From: an uncultured Lachnospiraceae bacterium
GTDB lineage: Bacteria > Bacillota_A > Clostridia > Lachnospirales > Lachnospiraceae
Length of the DNA: 13,400 nt
Reading direction: 5' to 3'
Assembly: GCA_910587905.1 (NCBI GenBank)
Contig: CAJUOF010000046.1
Coordinates: forward strand, 1 to 13,400
The stretch's first letter is position 1; each line of letters starts with the position of its first letter. A model generated the notes under the pieces. The model saw only the letters and a program-made list of their open reading frames with translations, was not told the DNA's origin and searched no databases. This document shows, one piece after another, positions 1-7,317 of this stretch. The position numbers and the translations under genes were made by a program.

Positions 1-29
1 CGGACAGCATTTAGACACTGGAAAAGGAA

Positions 30-58
30 TTGGTTTTTTTTCATGTGGGAGTTATAAT
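30..58 (+). promoter_or_regulatory. Possible sigma-A promoter upstream of cooS-like gene
   Basis: TTGGTT at 30-35 is followed after 17 bp by a perfect TATAAT at 53-58. This would start transcription near 65 and give a leader of about 210 nt before the cooS-like start codon. The region is clearly more AT-rich than the gene that follows. No experimental start is known, and a second candidate -10 lies at 131-139. Confidence 0.5.
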
Positions 59-130
59 AATAAAAAATGCGGTGTAAACAAACAGATGACGGCTGTCAAC
101 CATTCGTTGATATGAGGGTTTGGGATTCTC

Positions 131-139
131 TGGTACAAT
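131..139 (+). promoter_or_regulatory. Extended -10 promoter element (TGGTACAAT)
   Basis: TGGTACAAT carries the TGn extension plus a 5/6 -10 hexamer. No good -35 lies at the right distance (TTGATA at 107-112 is 21 bp away), as is common for extended -10 promoters. It would start transcription around 146, inside the dyad at 141-163, which makes it a natural target for repression. Confidence 0.4.
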
Positions 140-140
140 G

Positions 141-163
141 AAAATGTGAAAAATCACCATTTT
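141..163. promoter_or_regulatory. Imperfect dyad, candidate operator for the cooS-like gene
   Basis: AAAATG-TGA-aaaa-TCA-c-CATTTT forms arms of nine base pairs with one extra C on the right side. It lies immediately after the extended -10 at 131-139. The core GTGA-N4-TCAC is loosely reminiscent of sites for Crp/Fnr-type regulators but the spacing is not canonical. A second small dyad, GTTGAATTTAAC, lies at 188-199. Which protein binds either is unknown; the LysR-type protein encoded downstream is one candidate. Confidence 0.3.
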
Positions 164-276
164 TTGGCGATGACAGACAAAAATTTTGTTGAATTTAACG
201 CTTTTGTGAATGGAACATTTTATAAAAGTGTTGGATGATACCCAGAGCAATCATGGATTTGAAAGGAGATCGACGA

Positions 277-2271
277 ATGAGTGAATGTACGCACACCCAC
301 GATCATCACCATCACCACCACGACCCGAATGACGTGACCGACTATGTTGCAGCCGTGAGCGCATACCGGAAAACCTTCCCGACGAAGCAGGACGTGCTGG
401 AGAAAACGCCGGACCCGGCGGTCCGGGAGATGCTCCTTCGCATGGAGCAGTTGGGGCTGGACACGTCCTTTGACCGGTTTGACAAGCAGCAGCCCCAGTG
501 TAATTTTGGCCTGGCGGGCGTGTGCTGCCGGATCTGCCACATGGGTCCCTGCCGGATCACGAAGAAAAGCCCCCGGGGAGTTTGCGGGGCGGATGCCGAC
601 CTGATCGTCGCCAGGCATATGCTGCGGGCGGTGGCGGGGGGCACGGCCCAGCACGGCATGCATGCGAGGGAGGTGATCCTTTCCCTGAAATGGGCGGCGG
701 AGGGGAAATTGAAGCTTCCCATCCTCGGTGCGGAGAAGCTTAAGGCCACCGCAGAGTCCTTCGGCCTTGGGACGGAGGGAAGGAGCGTGGAGGAGATTGC
801 GGCGGACTTTGCCGACGTCCTTTTGGCGGACCTTTCCCGGGCGGAGGCGGACGAATACAAGACGATCAAGTACTGTGCGCCGCCGGAGCGGCAAAAGGTC
901 TGGAAGGAGCTGGGGATCCTTCCGATCAGCACCTATCACGAGGTGTTCGAGGCCATGCACAATTCCGGTGAGGCGACGGACGGCGACTGGCGCAACATCA
1001 TGCAGCAGTTTCTGCGCACCGGCCTTGCCTTTGTCTTTGGCACGGTGGTGGGCACGAACCTGGCGACGGACAGCCTGTTCGGCGTCGGGGAGCGGCGGAA
1101 GACCATGGTCAATATCGGGGCCCTGAAAAAGGGTTACGTGAACATTGCCGTCCACGGGCACATGCCCACGCTGGTCAGCGAGATCGTGCGCCTGGGCCAG
1201 AGCGAAGAATTCACGGAGCTGGCAAGGAGCAGGGGGGCCAGGGGGATCCAGTTTTACGGAGTCTGCTGTACGGGACTTTCGGCCATGTACCGTTACAACA
1301 ACGTGATCCCCCTCTGCAATCCGCCGGGAGCGGAGCTGGTTCTGGGGACCGGGGCCCTGGATCTGTGGGTCGCCGACGTCCAGGACATCTATCCGGCGAT
1401 CATGGACGTGGCGAAGTGCTTTAAGACCACCGTGGTCACGACCAACGACTCCACCAGGCTTCCCGGTGCGGAACACATCGCCTATGACCATGAGCACTCC
1501 AATATCGGAGAGACCACGGAGATTGCTCGGAGGATCGTGCTGCGGGCCATCGAAAGCTTCGAGGTCCGCCAGGGAATTCCGGTGTTCATTCCGCCCTACG
1601 AGGTGGAGGCGGAGTTGGGATTCAGTGTGGAGAGCGTCACGAGGGACCTGGGGGGGTCCTTCGAGCCGCTGGCGGAGGCGGTGAGGAGCGGCCGGATCCG
1701 GGGGATCGTCAACATGGTCGGATGTACCAATCCCAAGGTGGTGTACGAGCGGGCCATCGTGGACGTGACGGACATTCTCCTCAAGAACAACATCCTGATC
1801 CTGACCAACGGATGCGCCTCCTTCCCGCTGTTGAAGCTGGGCTACTGCAATATGGACGCGGTGGAGACCAAGGCGGGGGATTCTTTGAAGGAATTTTTGA
1901 AGAAGTGCCACATGCCGCCGGCCTGGCACGTGGGAGAATGCGTGGACAATACCAGGTCCACGGGGATCCTCGCCAACGTGGCCGGCCTGTGCGGGCAGGC
2001 GCTGAAGGACATGCCCTTTGCGCAGTCCAGCCCGGAGTGGGCCAATGAAAAGGGCGTGGGGGCGGCGCTGGCCTTCCGGTTGCTGGGCCTGAATTCCTAT
2101 CACTGCGTGGAGCCGCAGACTTTTGGGTCGGAGAAGGTCACGAGATTCCTGAAAGAGGGGACGAAGGAGCTTCTGGGATCCGCCATGATCGTGAATACGG
2201 ATCCGACGGCCCTGGGCAACCAGATCGTCCGTGATTTTGAAGCAAAACGCAAGGAGCTTGGCTGGAATTGA
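277..2271 (+). CDS. cooS: CooS-family Ni,Fe carbon monoxide dehydrogenase-like protein, deviant cluster C
   Basis: Predicted 664-aa cytoplasmic protein of the anaerobic CODH catalytic-subunit family. The ATG at 277 is chosen because AAAGGAGAT (262-270) stands at proper spacing; an in-frame ATG at 235 lacks such a site. Residues 6-15 are His-rich (HTHDHHHHHH). Compared with Carboxydothermus CODH-II (recalled from memory), cluster D cysteines are C75 and C83, and cluster B cysteines are C84, C87, C92 and C103. Cluster C ligands H295, C331, C483, C513 and C555 are present. The sixth, Cys333 of CODH-II in the motif DYQC, is Asp370 here (DVQD, codon GAC at 1384-1386). The proton-path histidines H126 and H129 and the catalytic Lys592 remain, but the next two path histidines are E132 and L135, and Ile567 corresponds to Ala596. 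No cooC, cooF or acs genes adjoin it. Family membership is very secure; canonical CO/CO2 chemistry is doubtful. A redox role on another small substrate is possible. Confidence 0.95.
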   Translation: MSECTHTHDHHHHHHDPNDVTDYVAAVSAYRKTFPTKQDVLEKTPDPAVREMLLRMEQLGLDTSFDRFDKQQPQCNFGLAGVCCRICHMGPCRITKKSPRGVCGADADLIVARHMLRAVAGGTAQHGMHAREVILSLKWAAEGKLKLPILGAEKLKATAESFGLGTEGRSVEEIAADFADVLLADLSRAEADEYKTIKYCAPPERQKVWKELGILPISTYHEVFEAMHNSGEATDGDWRNIMQQFLRTGLAFVFGTVVGTNLATDSLFGVGERRKTMVNIGALKKGYVNIAVHGHMPTLVSEIVRLGQSEEFTELARSRGARGIQFYGVCCTGLSAMYRYNNVIPLCNPPGAELVLGTGALDLWVADVQDIYPAIMDVAKCFKTTVVTTNDSTRLPGAEHIAYDHEHSNIGETTEIARRIVLRAIESFEVRQGIPVFIPPYEVEAELGFSVESVTRDLGGSFEPLAEAVRSGRIRGIVNMVGCTNPKVVYERAIVDVTDILLKNNILILTNGCASFPLLKLGYCNMDAVETKAGDSLKEFLKKCHMPPAWHVGECVDNTRSTGILANVAGLCGQALKDMPFAQSSPEWANEKGVGAALAFRLLGLNSYHCVEPQTFGSEKVTRFLKEGTKELLGSAMIVNTDPTALGNQIVRDFEAKRKELGWN

Positions 2272-3161
2272 ATGCGAAAGATTTAAAATGGTTTCAGGAG
2301 GTTTGCCGCTGCAAGAGTATGACGAAGGCGGCGGCAAACCTGTATATATCGCCACAGGGGCTCAGCAAAGGGATCAAAAGCCTGGAAGCCGAGCTGGATG
2401 TGGATTTGTTTGTCCGGACGCCCAACGGCGTGGAACTGACGAAGTATGGAACATATTTGTATGAGAAATCCGAGGTCCTTTTGCAGGAACTGAACCAGCT
2501 TACGCAGGAGCTGGAGCGGATGAAGCAGCTGGAGAACGGATTTTTGCGCTTATGCAGCACCTACGGGATCTTAAGGATTCTCTCGCCGGACTTCATCCAT
2601 CTATTTGAGGAGAAGCATCCGGGCATGGGGATTGACTATGTGGAATATCCGGACTGCCATGTGGATGACGAGCTGGAGCGGGGGAATTTTGACGTGGGAT
2701 TCCGCATCGAAGGGCCGAAGCTGGACGGCTTCTGCTCCATTCCCCTGTTCACCTCTTCCATAAGCCTGCTGGTCTATGAAGGGCATCCGCTGGCAAAAAA
2801 AGAGTGCGTAAAGGTCGAGGATCTGGACGGCGAGCCGATGATCATCGAGAGCCGGGCGTTTCAGATCCACCAGATGTTCCGGAAGCTGTGCACGAGTAAG
2901 GGGGTAAAGCCGGACATCATCTTTAACACCAGCGGTTTCAGCCTCTGCCACAAGCTTTGCCGGCAGAAAAAGGGGCTGTCCATCGTGGTCGACCGCATCA
3001 GCCAGGACATGAATGACAGCCACCTGAGAAAAATTCCCTTCGAGACGCCGCTGGTATGGAAGGCCGCCATGGTCTACAAAAAGAAGTTTGCCCAGAACGG
3101 CCTGATCCGGACGTTCCATGAGTACACGATGGATTATTTGAGGGAGCAGGGTATTTCGTAG
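2268..3161 (+). CDS. LysR-family transcriptional regulator
   Basis: A 297-aa LysR-type regulator. The N-terminus MNAKDLKWFQEVCRCKSMTK starts exactly where this family starts, with a winged helix-turn-helix at about residues 1-60 (TKAAANLYISPQGLSKGIKS is the recognition region), a linker helix at about 61-88, and a periplasmic-binding-protein-like effector domain over the rest. The start codon is TTG at 2268, overlapping the cooS-like stop as TTGA, with AAGGAG at 2251-2256 upstream. This implies translational coupling. Co-transcription suggests it controls the cooS-like gene, although many LysR regulators are divergent from their target. The effector is unknown. Several cysteines occur, including C13 and C15 in the DNA-binding part. 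Base composition is visibly less GC-rich than the cooS-like gene. Confidence 0.92.
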   Translation: MNAKDLKWFQEVCRCKSMTKAAANLYISPQGLSKGIKSLEAELDVDLFVRTPNGVELTKYGTYLYEKSEVLLQELNQLTQELERMKQLENGFLRLCSTYGILRILSPDFIHLFEEKHPGMGIDYVEYPDCHVDDELERGNFDVGFRIEGPKLDGFCSIPLFTSSISLLVYEGHPLAKKECVKVEDLDGEPMIIESRAFQIHQMFRKLCTSKGVKPDIIFNTSGFSLCHKLCRQKKGLSIVVDRISQDMNDSHLRKIPFETPLVWKAAMVYKKKFAQNGLIRTFHEYTMDYLREQGIS

Positions 3162-3185
3162 GCCCCTGCGGGTGCGTGCCTCGCC

Positions 3186-3210
3186 GCCCGGACTGCGGGC
3201 TTTCGCCGAC
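3186..3210 (+). terminator. Weak possible terminator after LysR gene
   Basis: GCCCG (3186-3190), loop GACTG, CGGGC (3196-3200), then TTTCGCC. The stem is only five base pairs and the T-run is short, so at best this is a weak terminator between the regulator gene and the next promoter. Confidence 0.2.
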
Positions 3211-3223
3211 CTTGCGGGAATCG

Positions 3224-3265
3224 TTACAAATCGGTTACACCGGGGACCGTTTTCCATGGTATAAT
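3224..3265 (+). promoter_or_regulatory. Promoter of the two-component operon with direct-repeat operator
   Basis: A perfect extended -10, TGGTATAAT, lies at 3257-3265. Upstream, TTACAA (3224-3229) and TTACAC (3235-3240) form a direct repeat with an 11-bp period, the usual spacing for paired OmpR/PhoB-type response regulators bound to one DNA face. The second copy sits near the -35 position (19 bp from the -10). The same pattern recurs at 5670-5687, ahead of the lipoprotein gene. The simplest reading is autoregulation by the response regulator encoded at 3541. Confidence 0.6.
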
Positions 3266-3292
3266 GAACCTGTATTCTGTTTTTAAAAGGAA

Positions 3293-3507
3293 ACAGGCAA
3301 TTGCGCAATTCAAAGATTCATGGAATATTCTGGCAATATTTCCGGGAAAAGCCCTCTGCGCCATGGAGATGAGACCATGGAAAACAGGAGGGCCCATGCC
3401 CGACTGTTTTCTGGGCTTATGGGCTCATTGGAATGGTTGGCGCTGCAGGCTTTGGACGGACATATTGCCAGAATATTCCTGCAATTTTATGTTTCGCAAT
3501 CGCCTGT
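3293..3507. repeat. Long imperfect inverted repeat (about 215 bp) in the operon leader
   Basis: The whole stretch folds on itself around 3395/3396. The parts, from outside in, are: 3293-3320 against 3480-3507, 20 of 28 matching; GGAATATTCTGGCAATAT (3322-3339) against 3462-3479, 18 of 18; 3341-3364 against 3437-3460, 17 of 24; ATGAGACCAT (3369-3378) against 3419-3428, 9 of 10; GAAAACAG (3380-3387) against 3404-3411, 8 of 8; and an apical GGGC-CCAT-GCCC. It starts about 20 nt after the expected transcription start and ends just before the ribosome site at 3525. No convincing reading frame fills it. It may be a MITE-like insertion or a structured leader RNA. Its termini read ACAGGC and GCCTGT, with no clear target duplication. 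Confidence 0.85.
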
Positions 3508-3540
3508 ATAAAGGCAAAGCGTCAAAGGAGTGTTTGGGGG

Positions 3541-4206
3541 ATGGGTGCGAGGATTCTGGTGATCGAGGACGAGGCGGCCATCAACGACGTGATCCGTCTG
3601 AGCCTTGAGGCGGCGGGTCACGAGGTGGATCCGTTTTTTGACGGGGCGGAGGCTTCGGCGGCCCTTAAGAAACGGCACGACTACGGGTGCGCCGTGGTGG
3701 ACGTGATGCTGCCGGGAAAGAACGGCTTCGCCCTGCTGCCGGAGCTTGTGGGCTACGGGGTGCCGGTGATTTTCCTGACGGCCAGGGGGGAGCTTCCGGA
3801 CAAGATCCGGGGGCTCACCGGCGGAGCGGAGGACTATATGGTAAAGCCCTTCGAGATGGTGGAGCTTCTGGTGCGGGTCAACAAGGTGCTGGAGCGCCAT
3901 GCGCCCCAGGATGCGGTGACGGTCATCGGGGACGTGGTCATCGACCCGGCGGGGCGCACGGTGACCAAGGGCGGGGAGGCTGTGTATTTAAAGCCCATGG
4001 AGTTTGACTGCCTGCTGATGCTCCTTCGCAATAAGAACAAGGCGGTTTCCAGGGCCCAGCTTCTGGCGGCATTATGGGGCGTGGAGTTTGAGGGGGAGAC
4101 CAGGACCGTGGACGCCCATGTGGGGCGGATTCGGAAGAAACTGGGGTTTTCGGAGGTCATAAAGACCGTTCCCCGCATCGGATACCGGCTGGAGGTGGAG
4201 GAATGA
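3541..4206 (+). CDS. OmpR-family response regulator
   Basis: A 221-aa two-component response regulator. The ATG at 3541 gives MGARILVIEDEAAINDVIR, the classic receiver start; AAAGGAG at 3524-3530 supports it, and a longer in-frame start at 3433 would only read into the hairpin. The receiver domain (about 1-118) has the acidic pair E9/D10 and E11, phosphoacceptor D54 in VVDVMLPG, T80 and K102 in VKPF. The C-terminal winged helix (about 125-221) ends in the typical TVDAHVGRIRKKL and RIGYRLEVE. Its stop overlaps the sensor kinase start as ATGA. The direct repeats at 3224-3240 and 5670-5687 are the likely binding sites, so it probably activates its own operon and the lipoprotein/ABC genes. The signal is unknown. 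Confidence 0.95.
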   Translation: MGARILVIEDEAAINDVIRLSLEAAGHEVDPFFDGAEASAALKKRHDYGCAVVDVMLPGKNGFALLPELVGYGVPVIFLTARGELPDKIRGLTGGAEDYMVKPFEMVELLVRVNKVLERHAPQDAVTVIGDVVIDPAGRTVTKGGEAVYLKPMEFDCLLMLLRNKNKAVSRAQLLAALWGVEFEGETRTVDAHVGRIRKKLGFSEVIKTVPRIGYRLEVEE

Positions 4207-5630
4207 AGCTGTTTCGGAAATTATATCTGCAGGTGGCTTTGGGGATGCTCCTGCTGGCGGCGGGGCTTTTAGCCTTCTCGGTCTGGGAGGTAAAGCGGCA
4301 GGGGCTCTCCGAGGCCAGGCGCTACGGAACCGTCCATGCGGAGGAGAATGCCAGATTGCTGCGGGAGAAATATGCGGAGGAAAAGATCGGTGTCCTGGAG
4401 GAAAACATCCGGGACATTGTTATTTTGAATGGATTTGGGGAGCAGTTCGGCAGCATGGGAGTGCTGTGGAAGGATGGGGAGGAGGTCCGCAACCTGACTC
4501 CCTACGACCTTGACCTGGAGCGTTTGGAAAAGCTGCGCAGGGAGGAACGGATATCGGAGGTGGAGGTGTTCACCGCAGGCCCCTTTCGGGCGGGAGGGAG
4601 AAGGCTGCTCTTGTTTTACCGGGCGGATGCCGGCTTCGGGGCGGAGGGCTACCGCTTTGCGGTGGTGCGGGACGTGACGGAGATCTACAGGCGGGCGGGG
4701 AAGCTTGTCTTTTACGGGACGGGCGCCGCCGCCGTACTGCTTGTCCTGGTCGGGTTCCTGCTGTACCGGCGCATTTACCGGATGCTTGAGCCGCTGGAAG
4801 AACTAAAGTCGGGGGCAGCGGAGATTGCGGCCGGGGAATATGGAAGCCGGGTCGAGGTCCGGGGGAGGGACGAGATCGGCGACGTGACGGAGAGCTTCAA
4901 CCGGATGGCCGGGGAGGTGGAGCGGCACGTGGAGGCGCTGCGGACGGTCAATGAAAAGCAGAAGCAGCTTTTGGGGAGCCTGGCCCATGAGATGAAGACG
5001 CCCCTCACGGCCATGATCGGAAATGCGGACCTGCTCCTGACGGTGCGGCTTCGGGAGGAGCAGAGGGAACAGTCCCTCACCTATATTTTGAACGAGGCCA
5101 GGCGGCTCGCCAGGCTGTCGGAAAAGATGCTGGAGTTAACAGGCCTCTATGAGAACGGAGGCGAGGGGGCGGTCATGAAGGAAGTGGAGATTGACCGCCT
5201 GTTCGGACGGCTGGAAGATTCTGCGGCCTTCCGCCTGCGGGAGAAGAACCTTTCTCTGGAAGTGGATTTGGAAAGGAAAGGACCGGAGGAAAGGCTTTCC
5301 CACGTCATGGACGAGGACCTGATGGAGAGTCTGCTCCTCAACCTGGTGGACAACGCCTGCAAGGCTTCCACGGAGGGCGGGAGGATTCTGGTCTCGGCGG
5401 ACAGACGGGGGATCTACGTGGAGGATTTCGGCCGGGGGATCCCGGAGGGGGAGATCGGCCGGGTGACGGAGGCCTTTTACATGGTGGACAAGGCCAGGGG
5501 GCGGAGTGCGGGCGGGAGCGGCCTGGGCCTGGCCCTCTGCAGCCAGATCGCAAAGCTCCACGGCGCCAGGCTTCTCATCGAGAGCAGGGAGGGGGAGGGG
5601 ACGAAGGTGTCCCTGCTGTGGGGGGAATGA
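4203..5630 (+). CDS. Membrane sensor histidine kinase
   Basis: A 475-aa sensor kinase, cognate partner of the response regulator (ATGA overlap). Order of domains: TM1 at about residues 8-28; an extracytoplasmic sensor region of about 135 residues; TM2 at about 168-190; HAMP at about 190-243; HisKA with the phosphorylated H262 in SLAHEMKTPLTAMIG; HATPase with N-box LVDNACKA (N384), G1 box EDFGRGIP (D408), and G2 box GGSGLGLALC (about 437-446). The sizable outer domain suggests direct sensing of an external ligand or of envelope damage, unlike the short-loop BceS-type kinases that sense through a transporter. The outer domain matches no fold I can name from sequence alone. Confidence 0.95.
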   Translation: MKLFRKLYLQVALGMLLLAAGLLAFSVWEVKRQGLSEARRYGTVHAEENARLLREKYAEEKIGVLEENIRDIVILNGFGEQFGSMGVLWKDGEEVRNLTPYDLDLERLEKLRREERISEVEVFTAGPFRAGGRRLLLFYRADAGFGAEGYRFAVVRDVTEIYRRAGKLVFYGTGAAAVLLVLVGFLLYRRIYRMLEPLEELKSGAAEIAAGEYGSRVEVRGRDEIGDVTESFNRMAGEVERHVEALRTVNEKQKQLLGSLAHEMKTPLTAMIGNADLLLTVRLREEQREQSLTYILNEARRLARLSEKMLELTGLYENGGEGAVMKEVEIDRLFGRLEDSAAFRLREKNLSLEVDLERKGPEERLSHVMDEDLMESLLLNLVDNACKASTEGGRILVSADRRGIYVEDFGRGIPEGEIGRVTEAFYMVDKARGRSAGGSGLGLALCSQIAKLHGARLLIESREGEGTKVSLLWGE

Positions 5631-5669
5631 TACCGATCCCACGGCTTCCTGACCTTTTGACCCTGGTAT

Positions 5670-5687
5670 CTACAATTTGGTTACAAC
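5670..5687 (+). promoter_or_regulatory. Second direct-repeat operator, upstream of lipoprotein gene
   Basis: CTACAATTTGGTTACAAC holds two TACAA units 11 bp apart and is followed by TCGGGG. It matches the site at 3224-3240 in repeat sequence, spacing and the GG before the second unit. No equally good -10 is visible downstream (TATGCT at 5718-5723 is the best and is poorly placed), which fits an activator-dependent promoter. The intergenic stretch 5631-5802 otherwise shows only the strong ribosome site AGGAGGAAG at 5790-5798. Confidence 0.5.
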
Positions 5688-5802
5688 TCGGGGCGGATTC
5701 GGCAAAAGCTCCTGCGGTATGCTGGGGACAGAAAAAAACGGCGGACGGGGAACCGGGAAGCAGGAGTGATCGGGTACCTGCCCGCAGCGAGGAGGAAGTT
5801 TT

Positions 5803-7314
5803 ATGAGTCGAAAACATACGAGATGCAGGAGATGGGCGGCGGGAGCCTTGAGCGTGCTTCTTGGTGCGAGTCTCCTTGGGGGCTGTGCGAAGACGCCGGA
5901 GGACTCGGTGGTGAAGCTCAAGGGAGCGGCGGCCGGCGGCGGCTACGAGGAGGCAGAGTCGGAGGCCGGCGGGCAGACCCTGCGGGAAATTCTGGCTGCG
6001 CCGGAGCATTACGAGAGTGAGACGAAGGATCCCACGGGGAAGCTCACGGTCATCACGGACGCCCAGGTGGAGATTCCGGAGGCGGAGGAGGCCAGCACCA
6101 TTGCGGTGAGCCAGCATCCCTTCGGCCAGGAGGAGATCGACCGCATCACGGAGGCGCTCTTCGGCGAGGCGGACATTTATGATTATTACAGCTACACGGA
6201 GAAGACGAAGGAGGATTACCGGGCCTGGATCGAGGAGCTGGAGGGATACGTGGCGGCCGGGAACCTGGACCCTTACCGGGAGGGGACCGATGAGGACGGA
6301 AATTATATCTACGATATCTACGGTGTGATCGAGCAGGCGAAGAAGGATTATGAAAATGCGCCGGAGGAGGCCGAGAGGAAGAAGGTGCGCCCCCAGTACG
6401 GGCTGGAAGTGGGGATCGGCATGGGGGAGACGGAGGTTATGGAGGATTCTTTTTCCGGGATCGTGGACACCGGGGACGGAAAGCTCTACCAGTATGACAT
6501 CTTCTCCTACGGGCCCGTGCCCATGCGGGTGCAGGTGAAGCGGCTGGGGAACACGGTCCATGCGGGCCTGGAGCAGCCGGAATGGTGGGCTTACCAGGAC
6601 ATGGAAGGGGGAGAATTATCCTATCCGGACGAGGAGGAGATCAAGACGAAGGCGGAGATTTCCCTGGAGGAGGCCAAAGAAATGGCGGACGAGAAGGTGT
6701 CGGCCCTGGGAATCTCGGACATGGACGTGGTCTCCTGGGATTACGCCCTCAGGAGCCAGGCCTGGGAGGAAAAGGGAGGCGGGGACTTTTGGGAGAACGA
6801 GGAGAATCAGGCGGGGTATCTGCTCCATTACGCCAGACGTCTTTCCGGGATCCCCATCACCCACACCGTCGATGAGGGCGGCGCCTACGAGGACATCGAG
6901 GGGACCACGGAGACCTGGAGCTATGAGCGGCTGGATTTCTACGTGACCAAGGAGGGGGTCGACCGGATGGATCTCACCAACCTGTACGACATCGGGGAGG
7001 TCCGGACGGAGAATGTGAAGCTTTTACCCTTCTCGGAGGTCACGGCGATCTACGAAAAGATGATGCAGATCCAGAATGCGGACGTGCTGAATTATGAGGA
7101 TTCCAGAACCTACCGGATTGACCGGATCGCCTTCGGCTACACCAGGATCTACGAGCCTTCCACCGACAGCAGACAGGGGGTCCTGGTCCCGGCCTGGGAT
7201 TTCTTCGGGAGCTTCGAGGTACCGGGCAGGGACAACGCCAAGACGCCCAGCCAGAGCTTTCTGACCATCAATGCGGCGGACGGGAGCGTGATCGACCGGG
7301 GCCTGGGGTATTAA
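5803..7314 (+). CDS. Large lipoprotein of unknown function in ABC operon
   Basis: A 503-aa exported lipoprotein. A basic N-terminus (SRKHTRCRRW), a hydrophobic stretch and the lipobox LLGGC place the lipidated cysteine at C28; about 475 residues would then lie outside the membrane. The ATG at 5803 has an excellent AGGAGG site. The mature part is strongly acidic and rich in Tyr and Glu, with no repeats or catalytic motif that I recognise. It may belong to an uncharacterised Clostridia lipoprotein family. It sits directly upstream of the permeases (3 nt gap), after its own operator-like repeat. By position it could act as a substrate-capturing or immunity lipoprotein such as NisI or SpaI, though it is about twice their size, or as an accessory sensor for the kinase. 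Function is inferred from context only. Confidence 0.85.
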   Translation: MSRKHTRCRRWAAGALSVLLGASLLGGCAKTPEDSVVKLKGAAAGGGYEEAESEAGGQTLREILAAPEHYESETKDPTGKLTVITDAQVEIPEAEEASTIAVSQHPFGQEEIDRITEALFGEADIYDYYSYTEKTKEDYRAWIEELEGYVAAGNLDPYREGTDEDGNYIYDIYGVIEQAKKDYENAPEEAERKKVRPQYGLEVGIGMGETEVMEDSFSGIVDTGDGKLYQYDIFSYGPVPMRVQVKRLGNTVHAGLEQPEWWAYQDMEGGELSYPDEEEIKTKAEISLEEAKEMADEKVSALGISDMDVVSWDYALRSQAWEEKGGGDFWENEENQAGYLLHYARRLSGIPITHTVDEGGAYEDIEGTTETWSYERLDFYVTKEGVDRMDLTNLYDIGEVRTENVKLLPFSEVTAIYEKMMQIQNADVLNYEDSRTYRIDRIAFGYTRIYEPSTDSRQGVLVPAWDFFGSFEVPGRDNAKTPSQSFLTINAADGSVIDRGLGY

Positions 7315-7317
7315 CCC

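Noticed and set aside
181..199. Rex-type redox operator around TTGTTGAATTTAAC
   Set aside because: The half-sites overlap instead of being separated by four bases as in the usual Rex box, so the match is not convincing.
235..276. Longer N-terminus for the cooS-like protein from ATG 235
   Set aside because: No ribosome site ahead of 235, while AAAGGAGAT precedes ATG 277 at correct distance.
220..2355. 711-codon open frame on the minus strand opposite the cooS-like gene
   Set aside because: It is a shadow of a GC-rich gene: composition is Arg/His/Pro/Gly rich, it has no domain, and the plus strand encodes an unmistakable CooS protein.
3264..3608. Small plus-strand frames covering the hairpin leader, including an N-terminal extension of the response regulator from 3433
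   Set aside because: The receiver domain begins naturally at 3541, and the leader sequence is explained by the inverted repeat; the encoded peptides look random.
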